Below the pieces are notes generated by a model. It did no database searches, was not told the DNA's origin, and saw only the letters and a program-made list of their open reading frames with translations. From NCBI GenBank assembly GCA_026392465.1, contig JAPLCA010000001.1:33884-97883 (forward strand): a DNA stretch of 64,000 bases, written 5' to 3'. The stretch comes from Propionibacteriales bacterium (GTDB lineage Bacteria; Actinomycetota; Actinomycetes; Propionibacteriales; Nocardioidaceae). A program made the translations under genes and the position numbers. Positions within the stretch are counted from its first letter, which is position 1. Every line of letters starts with the position of its first letter. Below are positions 15,728 to 26,477 of the stretch, piece after piece.

Positions 15728-17113
15728 TCAGGCCTCCTCGGTGAGGATGCGGGCGATGGAGCCGAGCGGCACGTCGGTCCAGTCGGGCCGGTTGGCGTGC
15801 TCGTAGCCCACCTCGTAGACCGCCTTGTCGAGCTCGAACCCGCGCAGCAGCACGGCCTCGTCGCGCGGGTCGTGCCCGGCCGCCTTGGCGTAGCCGTCGC
15901 AGAACGCGGTCCGGTTGTGGACGGCCCACGCGTCGGCGCGCTCGCGGCGGTCGGCGTCGTGCGGCTGGCCCACGAGCAGCTGGTGGGCGGCGTAGTCGAA
16001 GGAGCGGAGCATGCCGGCGACGTCGCGCAACGGCGAGCGCAGCGCCGAGCGCTCCGCGAGGCTGGCCGCGGGCTCCCCCTCGAAGTCCAGGACGAGCCAC
16101 CCGGCGACGGTGCGCAGCACCTGGCCGAGGTGCAGGTCGCCGTGGACGGGCTGCAGCGGCTGCCGCAGCTCGACGTCGGCGACGGACTGGAAGGCCGCGC
16201 GGATGCCGTCGGCGTGCTCCCGCAGGGCGGGGACCACGGCGGCCACCCGGTCGAGCCGACGCTCCATCGCCCCGACCGTGCGGGCGAGGTCGTCGCTCGC
16301 GGCCGTCTCGGTGCCCAGGGCGCGGGCGAGGTCGGCGTGGACGTCGGCCACGGCGCGACCGAGCCGGTAGGCCTCGCCGGAGAAGTCGCCACCGAGGTCG
16401 CCGGGCGGCAGCCCCGCGTCGTCGGCCATGTAGTCGCGGACGCTCGTGGTGGCCATGACCCAGCCGTCGGCGGCGTCGGGCAGGAACCGCTGCAGCATCG
16501 CGAAGGTGACCTCGTCGTCACCCAGCACCCCGCTGATCGCGCCGAGCGGCTCGGCGACGTGCGCCGACCCGACCTCGCGCAGCGCACGGTGCAGCACGAG
16601 GTCCTTGTTCGTGCCCGGCGTCAGCCGCCGGAAGAGCTTGAGGATGTACTGGCCGCCGTACACGAGCGAGGTGTTGCTCTGCTCCGACGTGATCGGGTGG
16701 GCGCGCAGCCCGGTCACGAGCTCGGCGCCCGGCTCGGGCTCGAACCGCAGGTCGCCCACGACGTCGCCGGCGGCCACGTGGTCGAGCAGCACGCCGGTGA
16801 GGTCGGCGTCGCCGCTGGCCTCGTACCAGACGGGACCGTCCTCGACCCCGATCGCCGCGGCCGCCGGGACGTCCGGCAGGCCGTCGCTGCGTCGCCCCAG
16901 CAGCAGCTGGTAGGGCTCGGTGCGGTCGTCCTGCCCGACCTCGACCACGAGGTGCACGAGGGTCGGGTCTCCGTCCTCGACGACGGTCCAGGCCAGCGGC
17001 CGCACGGTGGTCACCTCGCGGTCCTTGCCCCCGAACCACCGCTGGGAGGGCAGCCAGCCGGGCAGGGCCGCGGCGACCTGGTCGACGTCGTGCTGGGTCA
17101 CGGGCTGGCTCAC
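15728..17113 (-). CDS. mak: Maltokinase
   Basis: The 461-residue enzyme (also called Pep2) phosphorylates maltose to maltose-1-phosphate, the substrate of GlgE. The N-terminal cap has [14 protein letters not shown]; an APH-like kinase core follows with [11 protein letters not shown] near residue 320 and the metal-binding DFEGEP near 342. The start GTG 17113 overlaps the treS stop as GTGA, and the stop lies 1 bp before glgB. The stand-alone kinase next to treS is the usual actinobacterial form; in some relatives they are fused. Identification is firm from motifs plus context. Confidence 0.95.
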   Translation of the reverse strand: MSQPVTQHDVDQVAAALPGWLPSQRWFGGKDREVTTVRPLAWTVVEDGDPTLVHLVVEVGQDDRTEPYQLLLGRRSDGLPDVPAAAAIGVEDGPVWYEASGDADLTGVLLDHVAAGDVVGDLRFEPEPGAELVTGLRAHPITSEQSNTSLVYGGQYILKLFRRLTPGTNKDLVLHRALREVGSAHVAEPLGAISGVLGDDEVTFAMLQRFLPDAADGWVMATTSVRDYMADDAGLPPGDLGGDFSGEAYRLGRAVADVHADLARALGTETAASDDLARTVGAMERRLDRVAAVVPALREHADGIRAAFQSVADVELRQPLQPVHGDLHLGQVLRTVAGWLVLDFEGEPAASLAERSALRSPLRDVAGMLRSFDYAAHQLLVGQPHDADRRERADAWAVHNRTAFCDGYAKAAGHDPRDEAVLLRGFELDKAVYEVGYEHANRPDWTDVPLGSIARILTEEA

Positions 17114-18942
17114 AGCATGCTCCTTCGTTCGCCCTCGTCGCCGAGCTCGACCAGCTGGAACCAGTAGAAGCCGTGGCCCGGCAGGGTCAGCAGGTAGGGC
17201 AGCTCCCCGACGCGCGGGAAGCGCACGCTGCCGGTCAGCTCGACGGGGGTGCACCCCTCGTGCTCGCCGAGCTCGAGCTCGACGGGCTGGGGGAAGCGGG
17301 ACAGGTTGTTGACGCACAGCACGACGTCGCGCTCGCCGTCCGGGCGGGTCCAGACGCGCTGGTAGGCGAGGACGCTCGGGTTGGAGCCGCCCAGGTCGAC
17401 GAAGTCGCCCTCGGCGAAGGCCAGGTGCTGCTTCCGCACCTCGATCATCCGCCGCGTCCACGACAGCAGCGACGCCGAGTTGCCCATCTGCGCCTCGACG
17501 TTGACCGCCTCGTAGCCGTAGGTGGGGTCCATGATCGGCGGCAGGTAGACGCGACCGGGGTCGGACCGGGAGAAGCCCGCGTTGCGGTCCGGCGACCACT
17601 GCATCGGCGTGCGGACCGCGTCGCGGTCGCCGAGCCAGATGTTGTCGCCCATCCCGATCTCGTCGCCGTAGTAGAGCACCGGGGATCCCGGCAGGCTCAG
17701 CAGCAGTGCGGTGAACAGCTCGAGCTGGTTGCGGTCGTTCTCCAGCAGCGGGGCGAGCCGTCGGCGGATGCCGATGTTGGCCTTCATCCGCGGATCGCGG
17801 GCGTACTCGCGGTACATGTAGTCGCGCTCGTCGTCGGTGACCATCTCTAGGGTCAGCTCGTCGTGGTTGCGCAGGAAGATGCCCCACTGGGTGCCGGCAG
17901 GGATCGGCGGCGTCTGCGCCAGGATCTCGGAGACGGGGAAGCGCGACTCGCGGCGCACGGCCATGAAGATCCGCGGCATCAGCGGGAAGTGGAAGGCCAT
18001 GTGGCACTCGTCGCCGCCGACCTCGGGGTCGCCGAAGTACTCCACGACGTCCGACGGCCACTGGTTCGCCTCGGCGAGCAGCACGCGCCCCGGGAACTCG
18101 CGGTCGATCGTCGCGCGCACCTCCTTGAGGTACTCGTGGGTGCGCGGCAGGTTCTCGCTGCTCGTGCCCTCCTCCTCGAAGAGGTAGGGCACCGCGTCGA
18201 GCCGGAAGCCGTCGATGCCGAGGTCGAGCCAGAAGCGCAGCACGTCGAGCATGGCCTCGCGGACGGCGGGGTTCTCGAAGTTCAGGTCGGGCTGGTGGCT
18301 GAAGAAGCGGTGCCAGAAGAACTGGCCGCGCACCGGGTCGTACGTCCAGTTCGACGTCTCCGTGTCGACGAAGATGATGCGTGCGTCGCTGTACTCGGTG
18401 CCGGTGTCGCTCCACACGTAGAAGTCGCCGTACGGTCCCTCCGGGTCCTGGCGCGACGCCTGGAACCAGGGGTGCGCGTCGGAGGTGTGGTTGAGCACGA
18501 GGTCGGTGATCACCCGGATGCCGCGGCGGTGCGCCTCCTCCAGCAGGTGCACGAAGTCCTCGACCGTGCCGAACTCCGGCAGCACCGCGCGGAAGTCGCT
18601 GATGTCGTACCCGCCGTCGCGCAACGGCGAGGCGTAGAACGGGGGCAGCCACAGGCAGTCGACGCCGAGCCACTGGATGTAGTCGAGCTTGTCGGCGAGG
18701 CCGCGCAGGTCGCCCGTGCCGTCGCCGTTGGAGTCGTTGAACGCGCGGACCAGCACCTCGTAGAACACGGCGCGCTTGAACCACTCGGGGTCCGACGGGG
18801 CCTGCTCGGCGTGGCCGAAGTCGTCGGCGCTCGGCTCGGAGAGCGTCCCGTCGGCGGCGACGTCCTCACCGGTGTGCGGGGTCTGCTCGAGCCCGTCGAG
18901 CGCAGCGTCGGGTGCTGTCGCCTCGGGGGGTGCGTCGGCCAT
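17110..18942 (-). CDS. treS: Trehalose synthase (maltose alpha-D-glucosyltransferase)
   Basis: This 610-residue GH13 enzyme interconverts trehalose and maltose. After a disordered acidic N-terminus of about 50 residues comes the TreS signature [15 protein letters not shown], then [20 protein letters not shown]. The catalytic Asp lies near 246 ([10 protein letters not shown]), Glu near 289 (LLAEANQWP) and Asp near 358 ([10 protein letters not shown]). ATG 18942 is supported by GGGAGGAG just upstream and lies 29 bp after the glgE stop. It supplies maltose to Mak in the same operon. Confidence 0.96.
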   Translation of the reverse strand: MADAPPEATAPDAALDGLEQTPHTGEDVAADGTLSEPSADDFGHAEQAPSDPEWFKRAVFYEVLVRAFNDSNGDGTGDLRGLADKLDYIQWLGVDCLWLPPFYASPLRDGGYDISDFRAVLPEFGTVEDFVHLLEEAHRRGIRVITDLVLNHTSDAHPWFQASRQDPEGPYGDFYVWSDTGTEYSDARIIFVDTETSNWTYDPVRGQFFWHRFFSHQPDLNFENPAVREAMLDVLRFWLDLGIDGFRLDAVPYLFEEEGTSSENLPRTHEYLKEVRATIDREFPGRVLLAEANQWPSDVVEYFGDPEVGGDECHMAFHFPLMPRIFMAVRRESRFPVSEILAQTPPIPAGTQWGIFLRNHDELTLEMVTDDERDYMYREYARDPRMKANIGIRRRLAPLLENDRNQLELFTALLLSLPGSPVLYYGDEIGMGDNIWLGDRDAVRTPMQWSPDRNAGFSRSDPGRVYLPPIMDPTYGYEAVNVEAQMGNSASLLSWTRRMIEVRKQHLAFAEGDFVDLGGSNPSVLAYQRVWTRPDGERDVVLCVNNLSRFPQPVELELGEHEGCTPVELTGSVRFPRVGELPYLLTLPGHGFYWFQLVELGDEGERRSML

Positions 18943-18971
18943 CTGGTCTCCTCCCAGGAGGGGGCGCGGGG

Positions 18972-20942
18972 TCATCGGGGGGTCACGTGCAGGATGTGCG
19001 CGGGCGCGCGGGCCGGGTCGAGGCGTACGTAGGTGGCCGGGCCCCAGGCGTAGGTCTCGCCGGTCACCTCGTCGTGGGCGACGAGCTCGGCGTCGGGCGA
19101 CAGGCCGAGCACGTCGAGGTCGAGGAAGACCGTGCCCTCGCGGGCGTCGTGCGGGTCGAGCGAGAGCACCACGACGACGAGGTCCCCGGTCGCGGGGTCC
19201 TGCTTCGACCAGGCGAGCAGCGCGTCGTGGTCGACGTGGTGGAAGTGCAGGGTGCGCATCTGCTGCAGGGCCGGGTGGGCGCGGCGGATCTCGTTGAGGC
19301 GGGTGATCCAGGGCTCCAGCGAGCGTCCCTCGGCCAGCGCGGCGGCGTAGTCGCGCGGACGCAGCTCGAACTTCTCGGAGTGCAGGTACTCCTCCGCGCC
19401 GGGGCGGAGGGGCTCGGCCTCGAACAGCTCGTACCCGGAGTAGACGCCCCAGGTGGGGGCGAGCGTGGCAGCCAGCGCGGCGCGCAGCGCGAACATGCCC
19501 GGGCCACCCACCTGCAGGTGCTCGGGAAGGATGTCGGGCGTGTTGACGAAGAGGTTGCCGCGACCCTCGTCCCAGTGGTCGCGCAGGTCCTCGCCGAACT
19601 CGACGATCTCCTCCTTCGTCGTGCGCCAGGTGAAGTACGTGTAGCTCTGCGTGAAGCCCAGGCGCGCGAGCCCCCAGAGCCGCGCCGGCCGCGTGAACGC
19701 CTCGGACAGGAACAGCACGTCGGGGTGGCGCTCCTTGACCTCGGCGATCAGCCACGCCCAGAAGCTCGGCGGCTTCGTGTGCGGGTTGTCGACGCGGAAG
19801 ATGCGCACCCCGCGCTCGACCCAGTGCAGCGTCACGCGCAGCACCTCGGCGTAGATGCCGTCGGGGTCGAGGTCGAAGTTCAGAGGGTAGATGTCCTGGT
19901 ACTTCTTCGGCGGGTTCTCGGCGTAGGCGATGGTGCCGTCGGGCAGCGTCGTGAAGAAGTCGGGGTGCTCACGGACCCAGGGGTGGTCGGGCGCGGCCTG
20001 GAGGGCGAGGTCGAGGGCCACCTCCATCCCGAGCTCCTCGGCCCGTGCCACGAACGCGGCGAAGTCGGCGTCGTCGCCGAGCTCGGGGTGGATCGCGTCG
20101 TGACCGCCCTCGGCGGCACCGATGGCCCAGGGCGAGCCGACGTCGTCGGGCCCGGGCGTGAGGGTGTTGTTCGGACCCTTGCGGTTCTCGCGCCCGATCG
20201 GGTGGATCGGGGGCAGGTAGACCACGTCGAACTGCATCGCGGCCACCCGGTCGAGCGCCTCGGCGGCCGTGCGCAAGGTGCCGTGCACCGGTCGCCCGTC
20301 GGCGTCGACGCCACCGGTGGACCGGGGGAAGAACTCGTACCAGGAGCCGAACGCCGCGCGGTGGCGGTCGACCCACACGCGACGGACCGGTCCACGGGTG
20401 AGGAGCTGGCGCACGGGGTGGTCGTGCATGACCGTGCGGACGGCGGTGTCCAGCGCCGGGCCCACACGGGCGCCCAGCGGCAGGGTGTCGTCGCGCAGCG
20501 CCGCAGCCGCACCGGCCAGCGTGCCCGCCTCGGCGCGCCGGTCGCGGCGCGCCGCGACCTCGTCGAGCAGGCGCGCGGCGATCTCGAGGTCGTTGGCCAG
20601 CTCCGCCGGGGTCTGGCCCGCGGCCAGCTTCGCCTCGAGGGCGTGCACCGCGGTGGCCCACGGGTCGCTCCAGGCGTCGACGCGGAAGGTCCACAGGCCC
20701 TCGGCGTCGGGGACGATCGTGGCGGCGAAGAGGTCGAGGCCGGTGCCCTGCTCATGCATCCGCACGGTGCGGTCGCGCCGCTCGCCCGGCCCGCGCCAGG
20801 CGACGGTGGCCGCCACGGCGTCGTGACCCTCGCGCCAGACGGTGGCCCGCACGGGGACGTGCTCGCCGACGACCGCCTTCGACGGGTAGGTCCCGTCGCC
20901 GGACAAGGGTCGGACGTCGTCGATGCCGATCCGGTCCGTCAT
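18972..20942 (-). CDS. glgE: Maltosyltransferase GlgE (alpha-1,4-glucan:maltose-1-phosphate)
   Basis: The 656-residue GH13_3 enzyme extends alpha-1,4-glucan with maltosyl units from maltose-1-phosphate. Diagnostic features are the N-terminal [40 protein letters not shown], the nucleophile motif RVDNPHTKP near residue 383 and SEAFTRP near 412. GGGAG lies 8 nt before ATG 20942; a GTG three codons upstream is the alternative start. It heads the glgE-treS-mak-glgB operon and so is the first committed polymerising step encoded here. Confidence 0.96.
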   Translation of the reverse strand: MTDRIGIDDVRPLSGDGTYPSKAVVGEHVPVRATVWREGHDAVAATVAWRGPGERRDRTVRMHEQGTGLDLFAATIVPDAEGLWTFRVDAWSDPWATAVHALEAKLAAGQTPAELANDLEIAARLLDEVAARRDRRAEAGTLAGAAAALRDDTLPLGARVGPALDTAVRTVMHDHPVRQLLTRGPVRRVWVDRHRAAFGSWYEFFPRSTGGVDADGRPVHGTLRTAAEALDRVAAMQFDVVYLPPIHPIGRENRKGPNNTLTPGPDDVGSPWAIGAAEGGHDAIHPELGDDADFAAFVARAEELGMEVALDLALQAAPDHPWVREHPDFFTTLPDGTIAYAENPPKKYQDIYPLNFDLDPDGIYAEVLRVTLHWVERGVRIFRVDNPHTKPPSFWAWLIAEVKERHPDVLFLSEAFTRPARLWGLARLGFTQSYTYFTWRTTKEEIVEFGEDLRDHWDEGRGNLFVNTPDILPEHLQVGGPGMFALRAALAATLAPTWGVYSGYELFEAEPLRPGAEEYLHSEKFELRPRDYAAALAEGRSLEPWITRLNEIRRAHPALQQMRTLHFHHVDHDALLAWSKQDPATGDLVVVVLSLDPHDAREGTVFLDLDVLGLSPDAELVAHDEVTGETYAWGPATYVRLDPARAPAHILHVTPR

Positions 20943-21033
20943 GCGGTGCACTCCCGTCGCTCGCGTCGGACGACTCGTCGGCCGCCGTCTCGAACGTACC
21001 CAGGTTCGGGGGGTTGCGCGATCCGCCGAGGCC

Positions 21034-23160
21034 TCAGTCCTGGCGCGGCGCCTTCAGCAGCAGGAGCGATCGACCCTGCACCGTCACCCGTCCTCCCGCG
21101 GGAAACGGGTCGGTCGAGGCCGGCGACCCGTCCGCGGACGTCGTGTCGAGGGTCGGCTCGAACGTCTCCCCGAACTCCGGGCCCGGAAGGACGACGTCGA
21201 CCGGCTCGGCCCCGGCGTGCAGCAGGAGCAGCCACGAGTGGTCGGTGAGCAGCTCGCCCTCGCGCGTGCGGGACTGGCTGTGGGAGCCGTCGATCCACAT
21301 GCCGAGGGTGCGTCGCTCCGGGTCGAGCCAGTCGGGCTCGGTCATCTCGTGGCCGTCGGGGCGCAGCCAGATGAGGTCGGGCCGGCCGGTCGGCGTCGTG
21401 CGGCCGTCGAAGAACTCCGCCTGCCGCAGCGCCGGGCTGTTCGCGCGCAGGTGCACGACGCGCCGCGTGAACGCGAGCATCGCGTCGCTCTCGGGCGTCG
21501 ACGTCCAGTCGACCCACGAGGTCGGGTCGTCGAGGCAGTAGGCGTTGTTGTTCCCGCCCTGCGTGCGCCAGCGCTCGTCGCCGGCGACGAACATGGGGGT
21601 GCCGGTCGACAGCATCAGCGTGGCCAGCAGGTTGCGCGCCTGACGGGTCCGCAGGGTCAGCACGTCGGGGTCGTCGGTCTCGCCCTCGACGCCGTGGTTC
21701 CAGGAGCGGTTGTCGTCGGTCCCGTCGCGGTTGTCCTCACCGTTCGCCTCGTTGTGCTTGTGGTCGTAGGAGACGAGGTCGCGCAGCGTGAAGCCGTCGT
21801 GGGCGGTGACGAAGTTGATCGACTGCCACGGTCGGCGCAGGGTGTGGTCGTACAGGTCGGAGGAGCCGGACAGGCGGTACGCGAGCTGGTCGACGCCGGC
21901 CGACGCGCCGCGCCAGAAGTCGCGCACCGTGTCGCGGTACATGCCGTTCCACTCGGCCCACTGCGCACCGAACGCGCCGACGCGGTACCCCTCGCCGGTC
22001 GCGTCCCACGGCTCGGCGACGAGCTTGCAGCGGGCGAGCACCGGGTCCGTGGTGATGGCGGTCAGGAGGGTGCTGTCGCGGTCGAAGGCGCCGCCGTGCG
22101 GCCGGCCCATCGTGGAGGCGAGGTCGAAGCGGAATCCGTCGACGCCGAGCTCGGTGGCCCAGTAGCGCAGCGAGTCGGTGACGAGGCGGACCACCGCGGG
22201 CGACCCGGCCTCCAGCGTGTTCCCGCAGCCGGTGATGTCGGCCATGTGCCCGTCGTCGTCGTGCAGGTAGTAGGCCGGCGCCTCGAGTCCGCGCAGGCTG
22301 AGCGTCGGTCCGTCCGGGCCGCCCTCGCACGTGTGGTTGTAGACGACGTCGACGAGGACCTCGATGCCCGCGGCGTGCAGCGCGGCGACCATGGTGCGGA
22401 ACTCCTCGACCTCGCGCCCGGGCTCGCTCGCGTAGCCCGGGTGCGGCGCGAAGTAGCCGAGGGGGGAGTAGCCCCAGTAGTTGTGCCGGCCGGCCGCCAC
22501 GAGCGACGGCTCGTCGGTGAACGCCTGCACGGGCAGCAGCTCGACCGTGGTGACGCCGAGCCGCAGCAGGTGCTCGACCACCGCGGGGTGCGCGAGGCCG
22601 AGGTAGGTGCCGCGCAGGTGCTCCGGGACGTCGGGGTGCTGCTGGGTGAAGCCCTTGACGTGCAGCTCGAGGACGACGGTCTCCTCGAACGGCACCTCGG
22701 GCTTCGTGCCGGTGTCGGGTCCGCCGGGGCTCGTGACGACGGCGAGCGGCACGTGGCCGAGGGAGTCGACGCTCGACATCTCGACCCCCTCGGGGTCGTC
22801 GGCCCACCCGCGGGCGGCCGCCATGTCCGTGAGCGCGCCGGTGACCCGGCGCGCGTAGGGGTCGAGCAGGATCTTGTGCGGGTTGCACCGCAGGCCGGTC
22901 TTCGGCTCGTACGGGCCGTGCACGCGGTACCCGTACGTCTGCCCGGGCAGGACGCCCTGCACGAGGCCGTGCCACACCCCGAAGGTGCGCTCGGTCAGCT
23001 CGATGCGGTGCTCGCTGCCGTCGTCGTCGACGAGGCACAGCTCGACGCGCTCGGCCACGCTGCTCGCGACGGCGAACCGGACACCCCCCGCCTCCGGGTG
23101 GGCGCCCAGCGGGAACGGGCGGCCGGCGAGCACGGGCAGGTCCTGCGGGCTCGACGTCAT
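21034..23160 (-). CDS. glgX: Glycogen debranching enzyme GlgX (paralog 1)
   Basis: A 708-residue GH13_11 isoamylase-type enzyme that removes alpha-1,6 branches from limit dextrins. It has an N-terminal CBM48, [20 protein letters not shown], the catalytic [23 protein letters not shown] and [19 protein letters not shown], followed by the [10 protein letters not shown] loop. ATG 23160 is chosen because the longer frame extends back through a dispersed repeat. It shares its layout with the second copy at 28766-30877. It stands upstream of and on the same strand as glgE with 91 bp between them. Confidence 0.94.
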   Translation of the reverse strand: MTSSPQDLPVLAGRPFPLGAHPEAGGVRFAVASSVAERVELCLVDDDGSEHRIELTERTFGVWHGLVQGVLPGQTYGYRVHGPYEPKTGLRCNPHKILLDPYARRVTGALTDMAAARGWADDPEGVEMSSVDSLGHVPLAVVTSPGGPDTGTKPEVPFEETVVLELHVKGFTQQHPDVPEHLRGTYLGLAHPAVVEHLLRLGVTTVELLPVQAFTDEPSLVAAGRHNYWGYSPLGYFAPHPGYASEPGREVEEFRTMVAALHAAGIEVLVDVVYNHTCEGGPDGPTLSLRGLEAPAYYLHDDDGHMADITGCGNTLEAGSPAVVRLVTDSLRYWATELGVDGFRFDLASTMGRPHGGAFDRDSTLLTAITTDPVLARCKLVAEPWDATGEGYRVGAFGAQWAEWNGMYRDTVRDFWRGASAGVDQLAYRLSGSSDLYDHTLRRPWQSINFVTAHDGFTLRDLVSYDHKHNEANGEDNRDGTDDNRSWNHGVEGETDDPDVLTLRTRQARNLLATLMLSTGTPMFVAGDERWRTQGGNNNAYCLDDPTSWVDWTSTPESDAMLAFTRRVVHLRANSPALRQAEFFDGRTTPTGRPDLIWLRPDGHEMTEPDWLDPERRTLGMWIDGSHSQSRTREGELLTDHSWLLLLHAGAEPVDVVLPGPEFGETFEPTLDTTSADGSPASTDPFPAGGRVTVQGRSLLLLKAPRQD

Positions 23161-23240
23161 GCGCCCCAGTCTCTCAGGCGGTGGGTGCGGTGCGGGCTGG
23201 TCCGTCGTGACGTCGTGGAGGTTGCCGGTGGCGTGGCTCG

Positions 23241-23390
23241 CGCTGAGCCGTTGCCGGGTGGTCTCGATACGACCCTCCATGCTCCTTCGTCGCAGGAGGG
23301 TCTACTCGACCAGCGAGGGTGTCGCGGGTGGGTCTGCTCGACCGGCGAGGGTGTCGCGGGTGGGTCTGCTCGACCAGCGAGGGGCGAGGG
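23241..23390. repeat. Dispersed repeat with 32-bp tandem extension
   Basis: The left part is CGCTGAGCCGTTGCCGGG then TGGTCTCGATACG, shared with 26375-26405 and 43441-43490. A hairpin (GACCCTCC with GGAGGGTC) leads to CTACTCGACCAGCG. The end is repeated as a 32-bp unit beginning TCTRCTCGACC at 23301, 23333 and 23365. Confidence 0.75.
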
Positions 23391-23391
23391 G

Positions 23392-23532
23392 TCAGGAGTA
23401 CGGACCCGAGAAGGGGGCGGGGGCGTCCGGGTCGTCGACGTCGCCCTCGACACCCGGGTCCTGCTTCTTGTGCTTCTGGTCGTCGTCCCAGTCCTCGTGC
23501 TTGCGAGGATCCTCGCTCGGCATGTCGCTCAT
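23392..23532 (-). CDS. Small highly charged hypothetical protein (46 aa)
   Basis: ATG 23532 opens a 46-residue frame beginning MSDMPSEDPRKHEDWDDDQK and rich in Asp, Glu, Lys and Pro, ending GPYS. Codon use is typical of coding DNA here (GAC, GAG, AAG). It lies 25 bp downstream of treZ on the same strand and just before the repeat. There is no membrane segment or known motif; it is likely disordered. Its reality is inferred from codon pattern and spacing; no family was recognised. Confidence 0.55.
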   Translation of the reverse strand: MSDMPSEDPRKHEDWDDDQKHKKQDPGVEGDVDDPDAPAPFSGPYS

Positions 23533-23557
23533 GCCTCAGTGTGCGGCGGGCGCGGCC

Positions 23558-25231
23558 TCAGCGCTCGCCGGACGACCAGACCACCTCGTCGCCGCGGCGC
23601 ACCTCGGCCCGCTCGGCGTCCAGGTCGACGTCGACGACGAACGGACCGCGGTGCAGGAGCACGCGGCGGTCGTCGTCGGCGACCTCGACCCTCGTGTCGA
23701 CGAGGGAGGGGTCGCGCAGCTCGGGGTGGGCGCGGCGCAGCGCGACCAGCGAGCGGTAGACCTCCAGCACGCCACGGTGCCGGGGCTCGTCGAGCTCCGC
23801 CCACCGCAGCGTCGAGCGCTCGAGGGTCGCGGGGTCCATCGGGTCGGGCACCTCCGACTCGCCCCAGCCGTGCCGGCCGAACTCGCGCCGACGGCCGGTG
23901 CGCACGGCCTCGGCCAGCTCGGGGTCGGGGAAGGAGGCGAAGAACTGCCACGGCGTGCTCGCGGCCCACTCCTCGCCCATGAAGAGCATCGGCGTGAACG
24001 GTCCGAGCAGCACCAGCGCCGCCCCGCAGGCCAGCAGGTCCGGCGAGACCGTGTCGGAGATGCGGTCGCCCGTGGCCCGGTTGCCGACCTGGTCGTGGTC
24101 CTGCAGGTAGGTCACGAACGCGTGGCCCGGCGCGGCGTGGACGTCGACCGGACGCCCGTGCGTGCGGCCGCGGAAGGACGACCAGGTGCCGTCGTGGAAG
24201 AACGCGCCGCGCAGCACCTTGGCGAGCGCGCCGGGCTCGGCGAAGTCGGCGTAGTAGCCGTCGGTCTCGCCGGTCAGCGCCACGTGCAGCGCGTGGTGCA
24301 CGTCGTCGGCCCACTGCGCGTCCATGCCCAGGCCGTGCTGGTCGCGCGGGACGACCGTGCGCGGGTCGTTGCGGTCGGACTCCGCCACGAGTGAGAGCGG
24401 TCGGCCCAGGCGCTGCGACGCCCGAGCGGTCTCCAGCGACAGCTCCTCGAGGATGGTCAGAGCCCTCGCGTCGGACAGCGCGTGCACGGCGTCGAGGCGC
24501 AGCGCGTCGACGTGGAAGTCCTCGAACCACGAGAGCGCGTTGTCGAGCACGTAGCGCCGCACCTCGTCGGAGCCCTCGCCGTCGAGGTTGAGGCCGGGGC
24601 CCCAGTCGTTCTCGCCGGCGAAGTACGGACCGAAGCGGTCGAGGTACGCGCCGGACGGGCCGAGGTGGTTGTAGACGACGTCGAGCACGACGCCGAGGCC
24701 CCGGGCGTGGCAGGCGTCGACGAACCGCTTGAAGCCGTCGGGTCCGCCGTACGGCTCGTGCACCGCGCCCCACAGCACGCCGTCGTAGCCCCAGCCGTAC
24801 GGGCCGTCGAAGCTGTTGACCGGCAGCACCTCGACCAGCTCGACGCCCAGGTCGACGAGGTGGTCGAGCCGCTCGACGGCGGCGTCGAAGGTGCGACCGG
24901 GCGTGAACGTGCCGACGTGCAGCTCGTAGATCACGGCACCGCGCAGGGCGCGACCCTCCCAGCCGTCGTCCGTCCACGCGAACGCGTCGTGGTCGTAGGT
25001 ACGTGACGCCGCGTGCACGCCGTGCGGCTGCCAGACGGAGCGAGGGTCGGGCAGCGGGGTGTCGTCGTCGCCCAGCAGGAACGCGTAGTCGGTGCCCGGC
25101 GCGAGGTCGACGTCGTGCCACCACCACCCCGAGCGCGCCTCGCCGGGCTCCCACGCCTGCATGCGGTGCTCGACGCCGTCGATCCGCACGCGGACGCGGT
25201 CGTGGTCGGGGGCCCAGAGGGTGACGGCCAC
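23558..25231 (-). CDS. treZ: Malto-oligosyltrehalose trehalohydrolase
   Basis: The 557-residue GH13_10 enzyme cleaves trehalose from the reducing end of maltooligosyl-trehalose. Hallmarks are GAVIYELHVGTFTPGRTFD, EVLPVNSFDGPYGWGYDGV, DVVYNHLGPSG, the catalytic DALRLDAVHAL, LVAESDRND and LQDHDQVGNRA, then LFMGEEW. The start GTG 25231 lies 2 bp after the aldo/keto reductase stop, implying coupling. It acts on the product of TreY, encoded two genes upstream. Confidence 0.95.
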   Translation of the reverse strand: MAVTLWAPDHDRVRVRIDGVEHRMQAWEPGEARSGWWWHDVDLAPGTDYAFLLGDDDTPLPDPRSVWQPHGVHAASRTYDHDAFAWTDDGWEGRALRGAVIYELHVGTFTPGRTFDAAVERLDHLVDLGVELVEVLPVNSFDGPYGWGYDGVLWGAVHEPYGGPDGFKRFVDACHARGLGVVLDVVYNHLGPSGAYLDRFGPYFAGENDWGPGLNLDGEGSDEVRRYVLDNALSWFEDFHVDALRLDAVHALSDARALTILEELSLETARASQRLGRPLSLVAESDRNDPRTVVPRDQHGLGMDAQWADDVHHALHVALTGETDGYYADFAEPGALAKVLRGAFFHDGTWSSFRGRTHGRPVDVHAAPGHAFVTYLQDHDQVGNRATGDRISDTVSPDLLACGAALVLLGPFTPMLFMGEEWAASTPWQFFASFPDPELAEAVRTGRRREFGRHGWGESEVPDPMDPATLERSTLRWAELDEPRHRGVLEVYRSLVALRRAHPELRDPSLVDTRVEVADDDRRVLLHRGPFVVDVDLDAERAEVRRGDEVVWSSGER

Positions 25232-25233
25232 GC

Positions 25234-26238
25234 TCAGACCACCCGCGTGGGCGGCGACGCCGTCGTGCTCGGGTCGGTCGTCGGGATGCTGCCCAGCACC
25301 TCGTCGATGGTCGCGAGCACGTCGTCGTCGAGGGTGATCCCGCTGGCGGCCGCGTTCGACTCGACCTGCTCCGGGCGCGAGGCGCCGACGATCGCGCCGG
25401 CGACGTTGTCGTTCGCGAGCACCCACGCGATGGCGAGCTGGGCCATGGTGATGCCGAGGTCGTCGGCGACGGGACGCAGCCCCTGCACGGCGGTGAGCAC
25501 CTCGTCGTCGAGGAAGCGCTTGATCATGTCGGCGCCGCCCTTCTCGTCGGTGGCGCGGCTGCCCTCGGGCGGCGCGGCACCGGGCTCGTACTTGCCGGTG
25601 AGCACACCCTGCGCGATCGGCGACCAGACGATCTGCGAGAGGCCCAGCTCGCGGCTGACAGGCACGACCTCGCCCTCGATGACCCGCCACAGCATCGAGT
25701 ACTGCGGCTGGTTGGAGACGAGCCGGACGCCGAGGTCGCGGGCGAGCTCCTGCCCGGCGCGGATCTGCTCGGCGGTCCACTCGCTGACCCCGATGTAGTG
25801 CGCCTTGCCGGCGCGGACGACGTCGGCGAACGCCTGCATCGTCTCCTCCAGCGGCGTCTCGTGGTCGTACCGGTGCGCCTGGTAGAGGTCGACGTAGTCG
25901 GTCTGGAGCCGCTGCAGCGAGCCGTCGATCGACTCCATGATGTGCTTGCGGGAGAGGCCGGTGTCGTTCGGTCCGCCGGGCCCGGTGGGCCAGTAGACCT
26001 TGGTGAGGATCTCCAGCGACGCGCGCCGCTCGCCCTTCAGCGCCTCGCCGAGCACGCTCTCGGCCTTGCCGTTGGCGTAGACGTCGGCGGTGTCGAACGT
26101 CGTGATGCCCGCGTCGAGCGCGGCCCGCACGCACGCCGTGGCCGCGTCGTTCTCGACCTGCGAGCCGTGGGTCAGCCAGTTGCCGTAGATGATCTCGCTG
26201 ACCTTGAGGCCGCTGTTCCCGAGGTACCTGAACTCCAT
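25234..26238 (-). CDS. Aldo/keto reductase
   Basis: This 334-residue (beta/alpha)8 oxidoreductase resembles the Kv-beta/YghZ-like branch of the AKR superfamily. The catalytic Asp and Tyr fall in FDTADVYANGKAE (about residues 47-60) with the Lys near ILTKVYWP and the His in AHRYDHETP. NADPH-binding features include GVSEWTAEQI and GAIVGASRPEQV near the C-terminus. It sits between treY and treZ, an unusual place for an AKR, and is separated from treY by a repeat pair. A TAGGCT box 6 nt before the ATG indicates its own leaderless promoter that also drives treZ. The substrate is unknown. Confidence 0.92.
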   Translation of the reverse strand: MEFRYLGNSGLKVSEIIYGNWLTHGSQVENDAATACVRAALDAGITTFDTADVYANGKAESVLGEALKGERRASLEILTKVYWPTGPGGPNDTGLSRKHIMESIDGSLQRLQTDYVDLYQAHRYDHETPLEETMQAFADVVRAGKAHYIGVSEWTAEQIRAGQELARDLGVRLVSNQPQYSMLWRVIEGEVVPVSRELGLSQIVWSPIAQGVLTGKYEPGAAPPEGSRATDEKGGADMIKRFLDDEVLTAVQGLRPVADDLGITMAQLAIAWVLANDNVAGAIVGASRPEQVESNAAASGITLDDDVLATIDEVLGSIPTTDPSTTASPPTRVV

Positions 26239-26244
26239 GCTCTG

Positions 26245-26250
26245 AGCCTA
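26245..26250 (-). promoter_or_regulatory. -10 box TAGGCT, leaderless aldo/keto reductase
   Basis: Minus-strand TAGGCT is followed by 6 nt and ATG 26238, giving the reductase and treZ a promoter separate from treX-treY. Confidence 0.5.
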
Positions 26251-26287
26251 GGCGCGCTGCGCCGTCCCGCGACCCGGGCGAGCACCT

Positions 26288-26477
26288 CGCTGGTCGAGTA
26301 GTCGACGCCCGTGAGGAACGAGCGTGGCGGAGACGTATCGAGACCAGTCTCGGCGGATCAGCGTGGGTCGCCTTGCGCTGAGCCGTTGCCGGGTGACCTC
26401 GATACGCGGCCACGTCGCTCGTTCCGCCCCCGCAAGCGGGAGGTGCCCCCAGCGCGTGGCCGCTACTCGACCAGCGG
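26288..26477. repeat. Inverted pair of dispersed repeats
   Basis: Unit A (26288-26347) runs from CGCTGGTCGAGTAG to CGTATCGAGACCAG. Unit B (26375-26477) runs in the opposite orientation from CGCTGAGCCGTTGCC through CTCGATACG to CTACTCGACCAGCG. Unit B includes CCCCCGCAAGCGGG (26427-26440), also found at 61186. The right edge overlaps the last codons and stop of treY. Confidence 0.75.

Noticed and set aside
12343..15744. Plus-strand open frame of 1133 codons opposite arcA and glgB
   Set aside because: It is the antisense shadow of clear enzymes; composition (Arg, Val, Gly, His) and lack of any domain fit the high-GC codon mirror effect.
20923..23982. Plus-strand frame of 1019 codons opposite glgX
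   Set aside because: Antisense artefact extending through a dispersed repeat.
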